A program made the translations under genes and the position numbers. This document shows positions 1 to 5,260 of a stretch of DNA of 5,721 nt, piece after piece. The DNA is taken from NCBI GenBank assembly GCA_022706165.1, contig JAKJDA010000204.1:1-5721 (forward strand), given 5' to 3'. Position 1 is the stretch's first letter; each line of letters starts with the position of its first letter. This DNA comes from Candidatus Hydrogenedentota bacterium. Its GTDB lineage: Bacteria; Hydrogenedentota; Hydrogenedentia; Hydrogenedentales; SLHB01. The notes under the pieces are model-generated. The model made no database searches. It saw nothing but the letters and a program-made list of their open reading frames with translations, and was not told the DNA's origin.

Positions 1-1
1 T

Positions 2-1513
2 ACCGTGCCAGACCTTCCCGATCCGCCGCTTGCGGAGGCCTATGAGCAAGCGGCGACACAGAACGTACTGGCCGCAGTGAATTCGAGTATCTTCTTTGGC
101 TACTGGTCGGTTTGCGCCGACGGGCAGGGCTTCGGATTTGGCAACACGTTTCCATCGCTCGATGGCCACCAGATGGCTGACGCCCTGCTCCGACTGGGAC
201 AGGTCGATGTGGTCAAGGCCAACTGGGACTACGTTCGAAGTTTTCAACGGCCCAACGGCCAACTCCCATTGGCGATTCTTCCGGGCCTCGCGGGACAAGA
301 GATTGGCGTCGAAGGCGGCAAATCAAGGATCGACGAAAACGGCGGGCTGTACTGCCATTGGGTGCCCGGCGATCCGTTGCGGGCGTTGGCCTCCCCGACG
401 TATATCCAGAACGCCGATGTCCTGTTCCGCCTTACGCAAGACCGTGCATGGCTGAAAGCGCAACGCGACTCGATCCACCGCGCGGCCGATCACCTCGCAT
501 CCATGGTGACTGCGGAAGGCGCGGTTCGCGGAGCGGGCTACTACATCGAGCGGCCCACCCGAATCGAGTTCGACGGGGTCGCGCAGTGCCATGCGGTCGA
601 TGCATTCCGTCGCGTGGCCGCGCTGGACGATGCGTTGGGCGATTCCGTCTCCGCACAATATTACCGGGCGATTGCCGATCGAATCTCGGCGCATTTCACG
701 ACGCGCTTTTGGGTCGGGAAACAGTTTGCGGAGTATATCCATCCCGAACGCGGCGTGATCGCTGCGCACGGCCTGACGGACGTTGATTGGGCATCCTTGG
801 CTACGGGCGTCGCGTCGCCCGCACAGCGCAATGTGCTTTGGCCGCGACTCAAGGACGAGAAACGTTTCTACTACGGCGGCATGCCCACCGGCATCGCCAC
901 GCAGTCGGATACGTACGAGGCGTGGGAGTTCGCGCACCCCGATCGCCACGACCTCGCGGCAATGGGCCGCGTGTGGCATCTCGAATGTTGGGCGCGACAC
1001 CGCATGGGCGACGCCGACGGACTGATCGCCAGCCTGCGTGCGGTCGCGGAAGCCGGTCGCAGGAATGGCTACTCCTGGCGCGAGCGGTATCATCCCGACG
1101 GCAAGGGAGGCTGCGCCCCTGCCGGGCCGGAGCGGTATTGCGAGTATCCGGCCAACCTGATTCGTGTTGTGCAGCGGTTCCTGCTTGGCGTCGACTTCGG
1201 TCTGGACGGGACCCTGACGATTGCGCCGGTGGCTCCAGCGATGTTCTGGAACAAAGGTTTTGGCCAAACGCTCGCGTGGCGCGACCGAGTGCTTTCCTAC
1301 CGAATGCAGGAGGGTAATTTGCGAGGCCAGTTCTCCGGCGCTGCCGCACAACGGATCTGGATTGGCCTCGGCCAAAGTCTGAGAGGCAAAAACGTCCGCG
1401 CCGCATGTGAAGGCCGCCCCGTCACTGTCGAAGTGCACGGCGATCGGATCGCAATCAATCTCGCGGCTGCCTCGGCGGAGACGCCGTGCGAATTCGTCGT
1501 TTCGGTTGAGTAG
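2..1513 (+). CDS. Six-hairpin glycosidase-like protein, probably 5'-partial
   Basis: The frame is open from the window edge. The first possible start is GTG at 5, but no ribosome site can be seen, so the gene probably begins upstream. From GTG the product is 502 residues. It looks like an (alpha/alpha)6-barrel glycoside hydrolase: repeated aromatic-rich helices, a FPSLDGHQM segment near residues 49-57, a YEAWEF segment near 304-309, a WHLECWARHRMGD helix near 324-336, and a CEYPANLIRVVQRFLLG helix near 379-395. A beta-rich C-terminal domain follows (about 400-502), as in many such enzymes. Possible catalytic acids are D53, D190, E360 and E380, but the family is not certain enough to assign them. 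Related enzymes are often longer, with an N-terminal beta-sandwich, which fits a missing 5' part. The likely role is hydrolysis of oligosaccharides or polysaccharide side chains; the substrate is unknown. No terminator is evident after the stop. Confidence 0.72.
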   Translation, partial: TVPDLPDPPLAEAYEQAATQNVLAAVNSSIFFGYWSVCADGQGFGFGNTFPSLDGHQMADALLRLGQVDVVKANWDYVRSFQRPNGQLPLAILPGLAGQEIGVEGGKSRIDENGGLYCHWVPGDPLRALASPTYIQNADVLFRLTQDRAWLKAQRDSIHRAADHLASMVTAEGAVRGAGYYIERPTRIEFDGVAQCHAVDAFRRVAALDDALGDSVSAQYYRAIADRISAHFTTRFWVGKQFAEYIHPERGVIAAHGLTDVDWASLATGVASPAQRNVLWPRLKDEKRFYYGGMPTGIATQSDTYEAWEFAHPDRHDLAAMGRVWHLECWARHRMGDADGLIASLRAVAEAGRRNGYSWRERYHPDGKGGCAPAGPERYCEYPANLIRVVQRFLLGVDFGLDGTLTIAPVAPAMFWNKGFGQTLAWRDRVLSYRMQEGNLRGQFSGAAAQRIWIGLGQSLRGKNVRAACEGRPVTVEVHGDRIAINLAAASAETPCEFVVSVE

Positions 1514-1788
1514 TGGGCGGAGCAACAGTAAAGAAAGATTCGTGCTGCGTTCAGCCCGCTCCCAAGCGTCATGAAGCATCTGTGCGAGAGGATGGCGCGT
1601 AAGATCGAACGCCTATCGGATGCTGATGCTCGAACCGTCAGGCGACACGGCGGTTTCGCGCCTCCAACGGCCCCATGCCCTCTCAAAACGCTATATTGCA
1701 TGTTCCGCTCGACAAACAGGTGCGTTTTCCCTTACGATAAATCCGTCGTGGTTGGGGATCAAAGCGGTTAGAGAAAGAGGCGGGAAAC
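1514..1788. other. Intergenic region upstream of the lysine-rich gene
   Basis: There is no convincing gene here. The only open frame of note (1571-1771) lacks a ribosome site and known-protein character, and it overlaps the likely promoter of the next gene. The region shows no clear terminator for the glycosidase. Its right half becomes AT-richer around 1685-1745 and holds a candidate promoter. Confidence 0.5.
1709..1738 (+). promoter_or_regulatory. Candidate sigma70 promoter for the lysine-rich gene
   Basis: TCGACA at 1709-1714 matches five of six -35 bases. TACGAT at 1733-1738 matches four of six -10 bases. The spacer is 18 bases. Transcription would start near 1745, giving a leader of about 45 bases before the ATG at 1789. 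This is a pattern match only. Confidence 0.35.
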
Positions 1789-2076
1789 ATGAAACCATTC
1801 CGGCACGGCGTTTTGACAGCATTTGTGGTAACGGGCTTTTTGGCGACGGGCGCCCCCGTTACGATACAGGCTTCGTATGCCCAGGAACGCGCGCTTTCCG
1901 AGCAGCAGGAGCAAGAGAAAAAACCTTCGAACAAACGCGAGGAACGCAAACAAAAGCGCGACGCCAAGAAAAAGGCAAAGAAAGACAAAAAAGACAAGAA
2001 GAACAAGAAAAAAAGCACGCGTTCCGTTAAAAAGTCCTCGTCCTCCAAGTCATCCAAAGATGATTCCCGGCGTTAA
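1789..2076 (+). CDS. Small exported lysine-rich low-complexity protein
   Basis: This is a 95-residue protein of unrecognised family. The ATG is preceded by AGAGG at 1776-1780 with 8 bases spacing, a good ribosome site. Residues 1-31 form a plausible Sec signal peptide: basic start (MKPFRH), hydrophobic stretch about 7-26, and likely cleavage after Ala31 (ASYA/Q). The mature part begins with a Gln/Glu-rich stretch and then, from about residue 39, is almost only Lys, Arg, Asp and Ser (blocks such as KKAKKDKKDKKNKKK), ending in a Ser/Lys tail. It is probably disordered and strongly cationic in the cell envelope or periplasm. Binding to anionic polymers or nucleic acids is possible but is only inferred. 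The coding strand is correspondingly purine-rich. It lies on the chromosomal side of the integration boundary, so it is probably a host gene. The signal peptide plus ribosome site argue that it is real despite the low complexity. Confidence 0.68.
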   Translation: MKPFRHGVLTAFVVTGFLATGAPVTIQASYAQERALSEQQEQEKKPSNKREERKQKRDAKKKAKKDKKDKKNKKKSTRSVKKSSSSKSSKDDSRR

Positions 2077-2210
2077 CCGGCGAGAAGTAAGGCCGCATTG
2101 GTGGAGAATTGTTGTCCGGGGACGTGAACGACGTGATTGCGGCGCACGCTGCCAACAAGCGTTCACAACAGAAAGTCGCCTTTCCAGGATGCCGCCATGT
2201 GAAACTTCGA

Positions 2211-2255
2211 TGGTGGGCGACACAGGGCTCGAACCTGTGACCTCCGCCGTGTGAA
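2211..2255 (-). repeat. Truncated tRNA-Val(CAC) 3' half: attachment site (attL/attR)
   Basis: On the minus strand this reads as the last 45 bases of a tRNA. It has an anticodon loop TTCACAC (2249-2255; anticodon CAC at 2251-2253, with U33), the 3' anticodon stem GGCGG, variable loop AGGTC, T stem ACAGG/CCTGT with loop TTCGAGC, the 3' acceptor strand GTCGCCC, discriminator A and encoded CCA (2211-2213). The bases that should pair with GGCGG are instead TAAAT, and no 5' acceptor strand GGGCGAC follows, so the 5' half is missing. This is not a functional tRNA. It is what remains on one side after a tyrosine recombinase integrates within a tRNA gene. The intact tRNA should be at the other end of the element. 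The break at the anticodon loop suggests that crossover occurred there. An integrase gene starts 170 bases away, which supports the reading. Confidence 0.85.
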
Positions 2256-2357
2256 ATTTAAAACGTATGTTTTTCTGTGTCATCCGTGGTGTGTAGTAGA
2301 ACACAAAACACCCATAAACACGGGCTATTGTGTATTCTGTTGATTTTCGAAATATTC

Positions 2358-2366
2358 TGTGATACT
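2358..2366 (+). promoter_or_regulatory. Candidate extended -10 promoter of the integrase
   Basis: TG-T-GATACT at 2358-2366 resembles an extended -10 element. A TTGATT at 2340-2345 could serve as a weak -35, but its spacing to GATACT is short (15 bases). Transcription would start near 2373, right at the TGGTACAC direct repeats, so a protein bound there could block it. Pattern match only. Confidence 0.3.
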
Positions 2367-2373
2367 CTCCAGC

Positions 2374-2392
2374 TGGTACACCGATGGTACAC
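2374..2392 (+). repeat. Paired TGGTACAC direct repeats before the integrase
   Basis: TGGTACAC occurs at 2374-2381 and again at 2385-2392. The copies are 11 bp apart start to start, about one helical turn, so both would face the same side of DNA. Their place between the att core and the integrase start suits integrase arm-type sites or an excisionase/AlpA-type operator. Which protein binds is not shown by the sequence. Confidence 0.5.
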
Positions 2393-2424
2393 AGAAAAGT
2401 CAACTGCACTATGGAGGTATGCGG

Positions 2425-3738
2425 ATGCCGATGGCAAGGATCGGGCAACGGCTGATTGATGCAATCAGAAAGAACCCTCCGAAGGTGCGCGTCGATTACT
2501 ACGATTCCGATGTTTCGGGGTTTCACCTGAGAGCATCCGGTTCCGGAGCTATCACGTACTTCGTGAAGTATCGCAACGATGTGGGCGTCCAAAAACGCAT
2601 GCGCCTGGGATCGGCTTCTTCTCTGACCGTCGTACAGGCCCGCGACCTTGCCAAGCTGCGGCTCGCCGAAGTGGCCCAGGGCCAAGACCCGGCGGCGGCG
2701 CGACAGGCCGCACGGCGCGATCCGGGAGTCCAGACGCTGCGGCAATTCGTGGAAGGCCCATATCGCGAGATTTGGTTATCACAGCGAAAATCAGGCAACG
2801 AGGTATATAAGCGCCTAATGGTTGTGTTCGCGGAGTTTCTCGACAAGCCGCTGACCGACCTCAAACTTGGAGAATTGGAGCGGTGGCGGCGGGCACGTCG
2901 CGAAAAAGGGCGCAAGCCCGCGACCGTAAACAGAGACATCACATCTCTCAAGAGCGCGCTGAATCGAGCATGTGATTGGGGATACATCGAAAAGAACCCG
3001 ATCGCTAAACTAAAACCAGAGCGCACGGACCGGTTCCCCGTCGTGCGATTCCTGTCGCCCGCCGAAGAAGATCGACTAATGGCCGCGCTGGACGCCCGCG
3101 AGGAACGCCTACGCCAAGAGCGTGATTCGGCGAACGCATGGCGGCGCGAGCGCGGATACCAGGAATTGCTAGACCTCCGGGCGGTTCCGTTTGCCGACCT
3201 TCTCAAGGTGGTAGTGCTCGTTTCGCTGAATACGGGATGCCGTAGAAACGAGGTATTTTCGTTGCTGTGGCAGGACGTTGACCTTGATCGCGGTTTCCTG
3301 TCCGTGCGCGGAGAGTCCGCGAAGTCTGGCGCAACGAGGCATGTTCCGCTGAACCAATGCCTTCGCGAGGCCCTGGCCGATTGGAAGACGCAGACCACCG
3401 GGCAAGGCGGGCTCGTGTTCCCATCGCCGAAGACAGGCGGAAAGCTGGACAATCTGAATTCCTCGTGGAGGGCGCTACTCAAAGATGCACAGATCGAGCA
3501 TTTCCGCTGGCACGATCAAAGGCATCATTTCGCTAGTAAACTCGTCATGGCGGGCGCGAGTCTGAATAGCGTACGCGCACTACTTGGCCATGCAAGTATG
3601 ACGATGACCGTTCGATATGCGCATTTGAGCAACGAGCATTTGATCGGAGTTGTCGAGCTGCTTGACAGGCCCGCGAACGTCGTGGCGTTCACGGGGCGGG
3701 CCCAGGAACCCGCAGCAACCACGGGAGAAAAGGCGTGA
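2425..3738 (+). CDS. int: Tyrosine recombinase (P4-type integrase)
   Basis: This 437-residue site-specific recombinase is expected to integrate and excise the element at the tRNA-Val 3' end next to it. Domain order: an N-terminal arm-DNA-binding region of the DUF4102 type (about 23-95, with LRASGSGAITYFVKYR and ending in AQGQDPAAARQ), a SAM-like core-binding domain (about 104-195) and the catalytic domain (about 204-415). All catalytic residues are visible: R273 in TGCRRNE, K300 in SAKSGATRH, H363 and R366 in HDQR, H389 in LLGHA, and the nucleophile Y398 in RYAHL. It should therefore be active. The start was chosen at ATG 2425 because GGAGG at 2413-2417 lies 7 bases upstream. ATG 2419 is too close, ATG 2431 is possible, and a GTG at 2359 would add 22 residues unlike the family. 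The stop overlaps the start of the next gene by 4 bases, so the two are probably cotranscribed and translationally coupled. Confidence 0.95.
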   Translation: MPMARIGQRLIDAIRKNPPKVRVDYYDSDVSGFHLRASGSGAITYFVKYRNDVGVQKRMRLGSASSLTVVQARDLAKLRLAEVAQGQDPAAARQAARRDPGVQTLRQFVEGPYREIWLSQRKSGNEVYKRLMVVFAEFLDKPLTDLKLGELERWRRARREKGRKPATVNRDITSLKSALNRACDWGYIEKNPIAKLKPERTDRFPVVRFLSPAEEDRLMAALDAREERLRQERDSANAWRRERGYQELLDLRAVPFADLLKVVVLVSLNTGCRRNEVFSLLWQDVDLDRGFLSVRGESAKSGATRHVPLNQCLREALADWKTQTTGQGGLVFPSPKTGGKLDNLNSSWRALLKDAQIEHFRWHDQRHHFASKLVMAGASLNSVRALLGHASMTMTVRYAHLSNEHLIGVVELLDRPANVVAFTGRAQEPAATTGEKA

Positions 3739-4250
3739 GCATCAACGCTGTCGAGAATGTCATTCACACGATACGCGAGCAACGTGTCATCTTGGACGCC
3801 GACCTCGCGCGGTTGTACGGAACCACTACCAAGGCCCTCAATCAGGCTGTCAAGCGCAACCCGGAACGCTTCCCTGAAGATTTTGCGTTCGTCCTTACAG
3901 GACAAGAGGTTACGGTTTTGAGGTCACAAATTGTGACCGCAAACAGCACCGGACGGGGTGGTCGGCGCACCCTTCCTTATGTCTTCACGGAGCACGGCGC
4001 GATCATGGCGGCCAACGTCCTGAACTCGCCCAGGGCCGTGGAAATGTCCGTGTACGTTGTGCGGGCGTTCATCCGCATGCGCGAGGTCATCGGCCAGAGC
4101 AAGGAACTGGCGGCCCGTCTCGGGGCCGTAGAGAAGCGCCTTGCCGAGCACGACGATTCCATCAAGGCCCTTGTCCAGGCCGTCCGCGCACTCATGGCAC
4201 CGCCCGAGAAGCCCAAACGGCGGATCGGGTTCAAGAAGGACGAATCTTGA
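3735..4250 (+). CDS. ORF6N-domain DNA-binding protein
   Basis: This 171-residue protein has an N-terminal ORF6N domain (about 8-95), a KilA-N-related DNA-binding module common in phages and mobile elements. Visible family signatures are IREQRVILDADLARLYG (13-29), LNQAVKRNPERFPEDFAFVL (35-54), LRSQIVT (62-68), and GGRRTLPYVFTEHGAIMAANVL (75-96). An amphipathic, probably coiled-coil region follows (about 115-152), then a basic tail (PEKPKRRIGFKK). It begins at GTG 3735, sharing GTGA with the integrase stop; an AAAAGG just upstream may act as the ribosome site. It is the second gene of an int operon closed by a strong terminator. It may regulate integration or excision genes, or act in element or phage conflict. 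Its target is unknown. The domain assignment is confident; the role is inferred. Confidence 0.88.
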   Translation: MSINAVENVIHTIREQRVILDADLARLYGTTTKALNQAVKRNPERFPEDFAFVLTGQEVTVLRSQIVTANSTGRGGRRTLPYVFTEHGAIMAANVLNSPRAVEMSVYVVRAFIRMREVIGQSKELAARLGAVEKRLAEHDDSIKALVQAVRALMAPPEKPKRRIGFKKDES

Positions 4251-4282
4251 CCGCGTAGGATGCCCGCCACCCACCTCCACCG

Positions 4283-4305
4283 ACCCGCCCCCAGGGCGGG
4301 TTTTT
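4283..4305 (+). terminator. Intrinsic terminator of the int-ORF6N operon
   Basis: A perfect 8-bp GC-rich stem, ACCCGCCC (4283-4290) with GGGCGGGT (4294-4301), closes a CCA loop and runs into TTTTT (4301-4305). It lies 33 bases after the ORF6N stop. It separates the integration operon from the strong promoter that begins 23 bases further on. Confidence 0.92.
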
Positions 4306-4327
4306 CTGTTAAAGTAAAAAAAAGTTC

Positions 4328-4356
4328 TTGACATATGGCCAGCGCATAGCTATACT
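4328..4356 (+). promoter_or_regulatory. Strong sigma70 promoter with upstream A-tract
   Basis: A consensus -35, TTGACA (4328-4333), is followed by an optimal 17-base spacer and TATACT (4351-4356), one base pair off the -10 consensus. The A-rich tract just upstream (about 4309-4325, with a run of eight A) resembles an UP element. Transcription should start near 4363, giving a very short leader before the ATG at 4380. The promoter is overlaid by repeated sequence and is therefore probably repressed by a DNA-binding protein. Confidence 0.88.
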
Positions 4357-4364
4357 ATGGCCAG
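4334..4364 (+). repeat. Two TATGGCCAG direct repeats, likely operator
   Basis: TATGGCCAG occurs at 4334-4342, inside the promoter spacer, and at 4356-4364, starting on the last base of the -10. The copies are 22 bp apart, about two helical turns. Each contains the palindrome TGGCCA, and an ATAGCTAT palindrome (4346-4353) sits between them. This placement would let a bound protein shut off the promoter. The ribbon-helix-helix protein encoded just downstream is the natural candidate for autorepression, by inference. Confidence 0.6.
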
Positions 4365-4379
4365 AAGGAGGCGGAAAAC

Positions 4380-4946
4380 ATGTCAAAAGATACAACGCTC
4401 AGATTCATGGTAACCGAGGAACAAGCTGAGCAAATCAGGCAAAACGCCGAGGCCAAGGGCTGTAGTATGAGCGAATATGTTCGCGCCGTCGCTCTAAACT
4501 CTGCGGAACTGCCTGCTTTCATCGATGGCCGCCTGCGTGAACTGGCGGACATATTCGGTAAGGCACGGGAAGACGTTTTGCAGCGCGTCCTTTTGAGCTG
4601 GTTTGCCTACTTTGATTCTAAATCGATGGCGACGACAGACGCGTACGGCCACGACCTGTGGGTTGATCACCACGAGGATATTCTTTTTGGGCACGAGGTA
4701 GCAGACGACGCCGCCAAGCGTCCAGACCGTTTTTACAAGGCCCTCGCGGCTTGGTACAAGAACTTGCACGAATCGTCGCTCGCGACCTCTATCGACTACA
4801 CGAGAATGGTTGCGCCCGAATTGCTCGACGAACACCCTTTGAAATGGCTAGAGAAGCGCGAGCGCCGCAACTCCGACGCTATTCGCGACGGTGACAGCGA
4901 AGGGACTACGCCGACACTTTCACCGGGCCGACCTGTTCGGCGATGA
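4380..4946 (+). CDS. Ribbon-helix-helix protein, MobC-like
   Basis: The 188-residue product has a strong ribosome site, AAGGAGG (4365-4371), 8 bases before ATG. Residues about 5-40 (strand TTLRFMVT, helix EEQAEQIRQNAEAKG, turn and helix SMSEYVRAVALN) match a ribbon-helix-helix fold of the kind seen in MobC-type relaxosome accessory proteins and plasmid repressors. The rest (about 45-165) is helical and acidic, with several Trp and Tyr (WFAYFD, WYKNLH), and I do not recognise it. The tail is Arg/Pro/Thr-rich. It is longer than a simple RHH repressor. Likely roles are binding an origin of transfer as a relaxosome subunit, repression of its own promoter through the TATGGCCAG repeats, or both. 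The following gap carries hairpins that could be an oriT. No relaxase is visible in the window, so the mobilisation role is unproven. Confidence 0.72.
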   Translation: MSKDTTLRFMVTEEQAEQIRQNAEAKGCSMSEYVRAVALNSAELPAFIDGRLRELADIFGKAREDVLQRVLLSWFAYFDSKSMATTDAYGHDLWVDHHEDILFGHEVADDAAKRPDRFYKALAAWYKNLHESSLATSIDYTRMVAPELLDEHPLKWLEKRERRNSDAIRDGDSEGTTPTLSPGRPVRR

Positions 4947-4953
4947 AGAAGCA

Positions 4954-4996
4954 CCCGCTGCGCGCCAACATCTTGCCGGATCAAGCGCGCAGCGGG
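4954..4996. repeat. Perfect 12-bp inverted repeat, possible oriT or other DNA structure
   Basis: CCCGCTGCGCGC (4954-4965) and its exact reverse complement GCGCGCAGCGGG (4985-4996) flank a 19-base loop. It starts 7 bases after the RHH gene stop. Neither strand has a T run after the stem, so it is not an ordinary intrinsic terminator. The loop contains CATCTTGCC, one base from the YATCCTGCC core at IncP-type relaxase nick sites; this similarity is short and could be chance. Position next to a MobC-like gene makes an oriT or a single-strand structure worth considering. Confidence 0.7.
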
Positions 4997-5005
4997 CCAC
5001 CAAAA

Positions 5006-5022
5006 CACGGGCGATGCCCGTG
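5006..5022 (+). repeat. Hairpin just upstream of the AlpA-like ribosome site
   Basis: CACGGGC (5006-5012) pairs perfectly with GCCCGTG (5016-5022) around a GAT loop. The likely Shine-Dalgarno sequence (GAGAGGAG) begins on its last base, so an RNA hairpin here could influence translation of the gene at 5042, or protect or pause the transcript. No T tract follows, so it is not a normal terminator. Confidence 0.6.
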
Positions 5023-5041
5023 AGAGGAGCTCGATTGTAAC

Positions 5042-5260
5042 ATGCTAGACAACTCTCCCACCACCGAAGTGCTTGACTCGAAACAAGCCGCTGTGATTTT
5101 GCACCTGAGTCCCCACACCCTTCGGAATCTTCGCTGCACCGGCGAACGCGCTGGACACATCCCGGCGATCCCGTATTTTCGAATTGGGCGGGCCGTGCGC
5201 TATCTGCGCAGTGACCTAGATGCCTACATTCAGAAGCAGGTCGAGGCGAGCCAGCGATGA
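5042..5260 (+). CDS. Excisionase/AlpA-like helix-turn-helix protein
   Basis: A 72-residue MerR-type winged helix-turn-helix protein (HTH_17 style). The fold is visible across residues 9-66: EVLDSKQAAVILHLS, recognition helix HTLRNLRC, wing PYFRIGRAVRYLRSDLDAYI. Such proteins act as excisionases (recombination directionality factors) or as small transcription regulators of integrated elements. Here it could act with the integrase near the att site or control the gene it overlaps. GAGAGGAG (5022-5029) lies 12 bases before the ATG, a somewhat long spacing; no better in-frame start exists. Its stop overlaps the next start (ATGA, 5257-5260), which shows translational coupling to the putative replication gene. 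The sequence does not separate the excisionase role from the regulator role. Confidence 0.85.
   Translation: MLDNSPTTEVLDSKQAAVILHLSPHTLRNLRCTGERAGHIPAIPYFRIGRAVRYLRSDLDAYIQKQVEASQR

Larger units (their letters stand above)
2077..2424. other. Element boundary region without protein genes
   Basis: This stretch of about 350 bases holds no convincing protein gene. From left to right it contains the chromosomal flank (2077-2210), the tRNA 3' fragment (2211-2255), an AT-rich stretch (about 2256-2370), and a pair of 8-bp direct repeats just before the integrase start. A sharp change in base composition occurs at the end of the tRNA fragment, from GC-rich to AT-rich. This agrees with a junction between chromosome and inserted element. 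Confidence 0.6.

Noticed and set aside
323..1579. Long minus-strand open frame opposite the glycosidase
   Set aside because: Its composition is that of an antisense shadow in GC-rich coding DNA. The plus-strand frame has clear enzyme-like motifs.
1571..1771. 66-codon open frame in the gap after the glycosidase
   Set aside because: It has no ribosome site, shows no recognisable protein character, and overlaps the probable promoter of the lysine-rich gene.
2124..2166. Inverted repeat GTGAACG ... CGTTCAC near the tRNA end
   Set aside because: The 7-bp arms are 29 bases apart with no T tract on either strand. This is too weak to call as a tRNA terminator.
1877..2254. Open frame ending in a GDTGLEPVTSAV-type peptide
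   Set aside because: That ending is the well-known artefact of translating the antisense strand of a tRNA 3' end. The rest is a shifted reading of the lysine-rich gene.
2359..2424. GTG start at 2359 for the integrase
   Set aside because: It lacks a ribosome site, lies within the candidate promoter, and would translate across the direct repeats. ATG 2425 has GGAGG at proper spacing.
2523..3482. Long minus-strand open frame opposite the integrase
   Set aside because: The plus strand encodes an integrase with every catalytic residue. The antisense product is Arg/Ser-rich and unrecognisable.
3922..3938. 17-bp palindrome GGTCACAA-A-TTGTGACC inside the ORF6N gene
   Set aside because: It encodes LRSQIVT, a conserved peptide of the ORF6N family, so codon content is a sufficient explanation. 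It could still be an operator, but there is no support for that.
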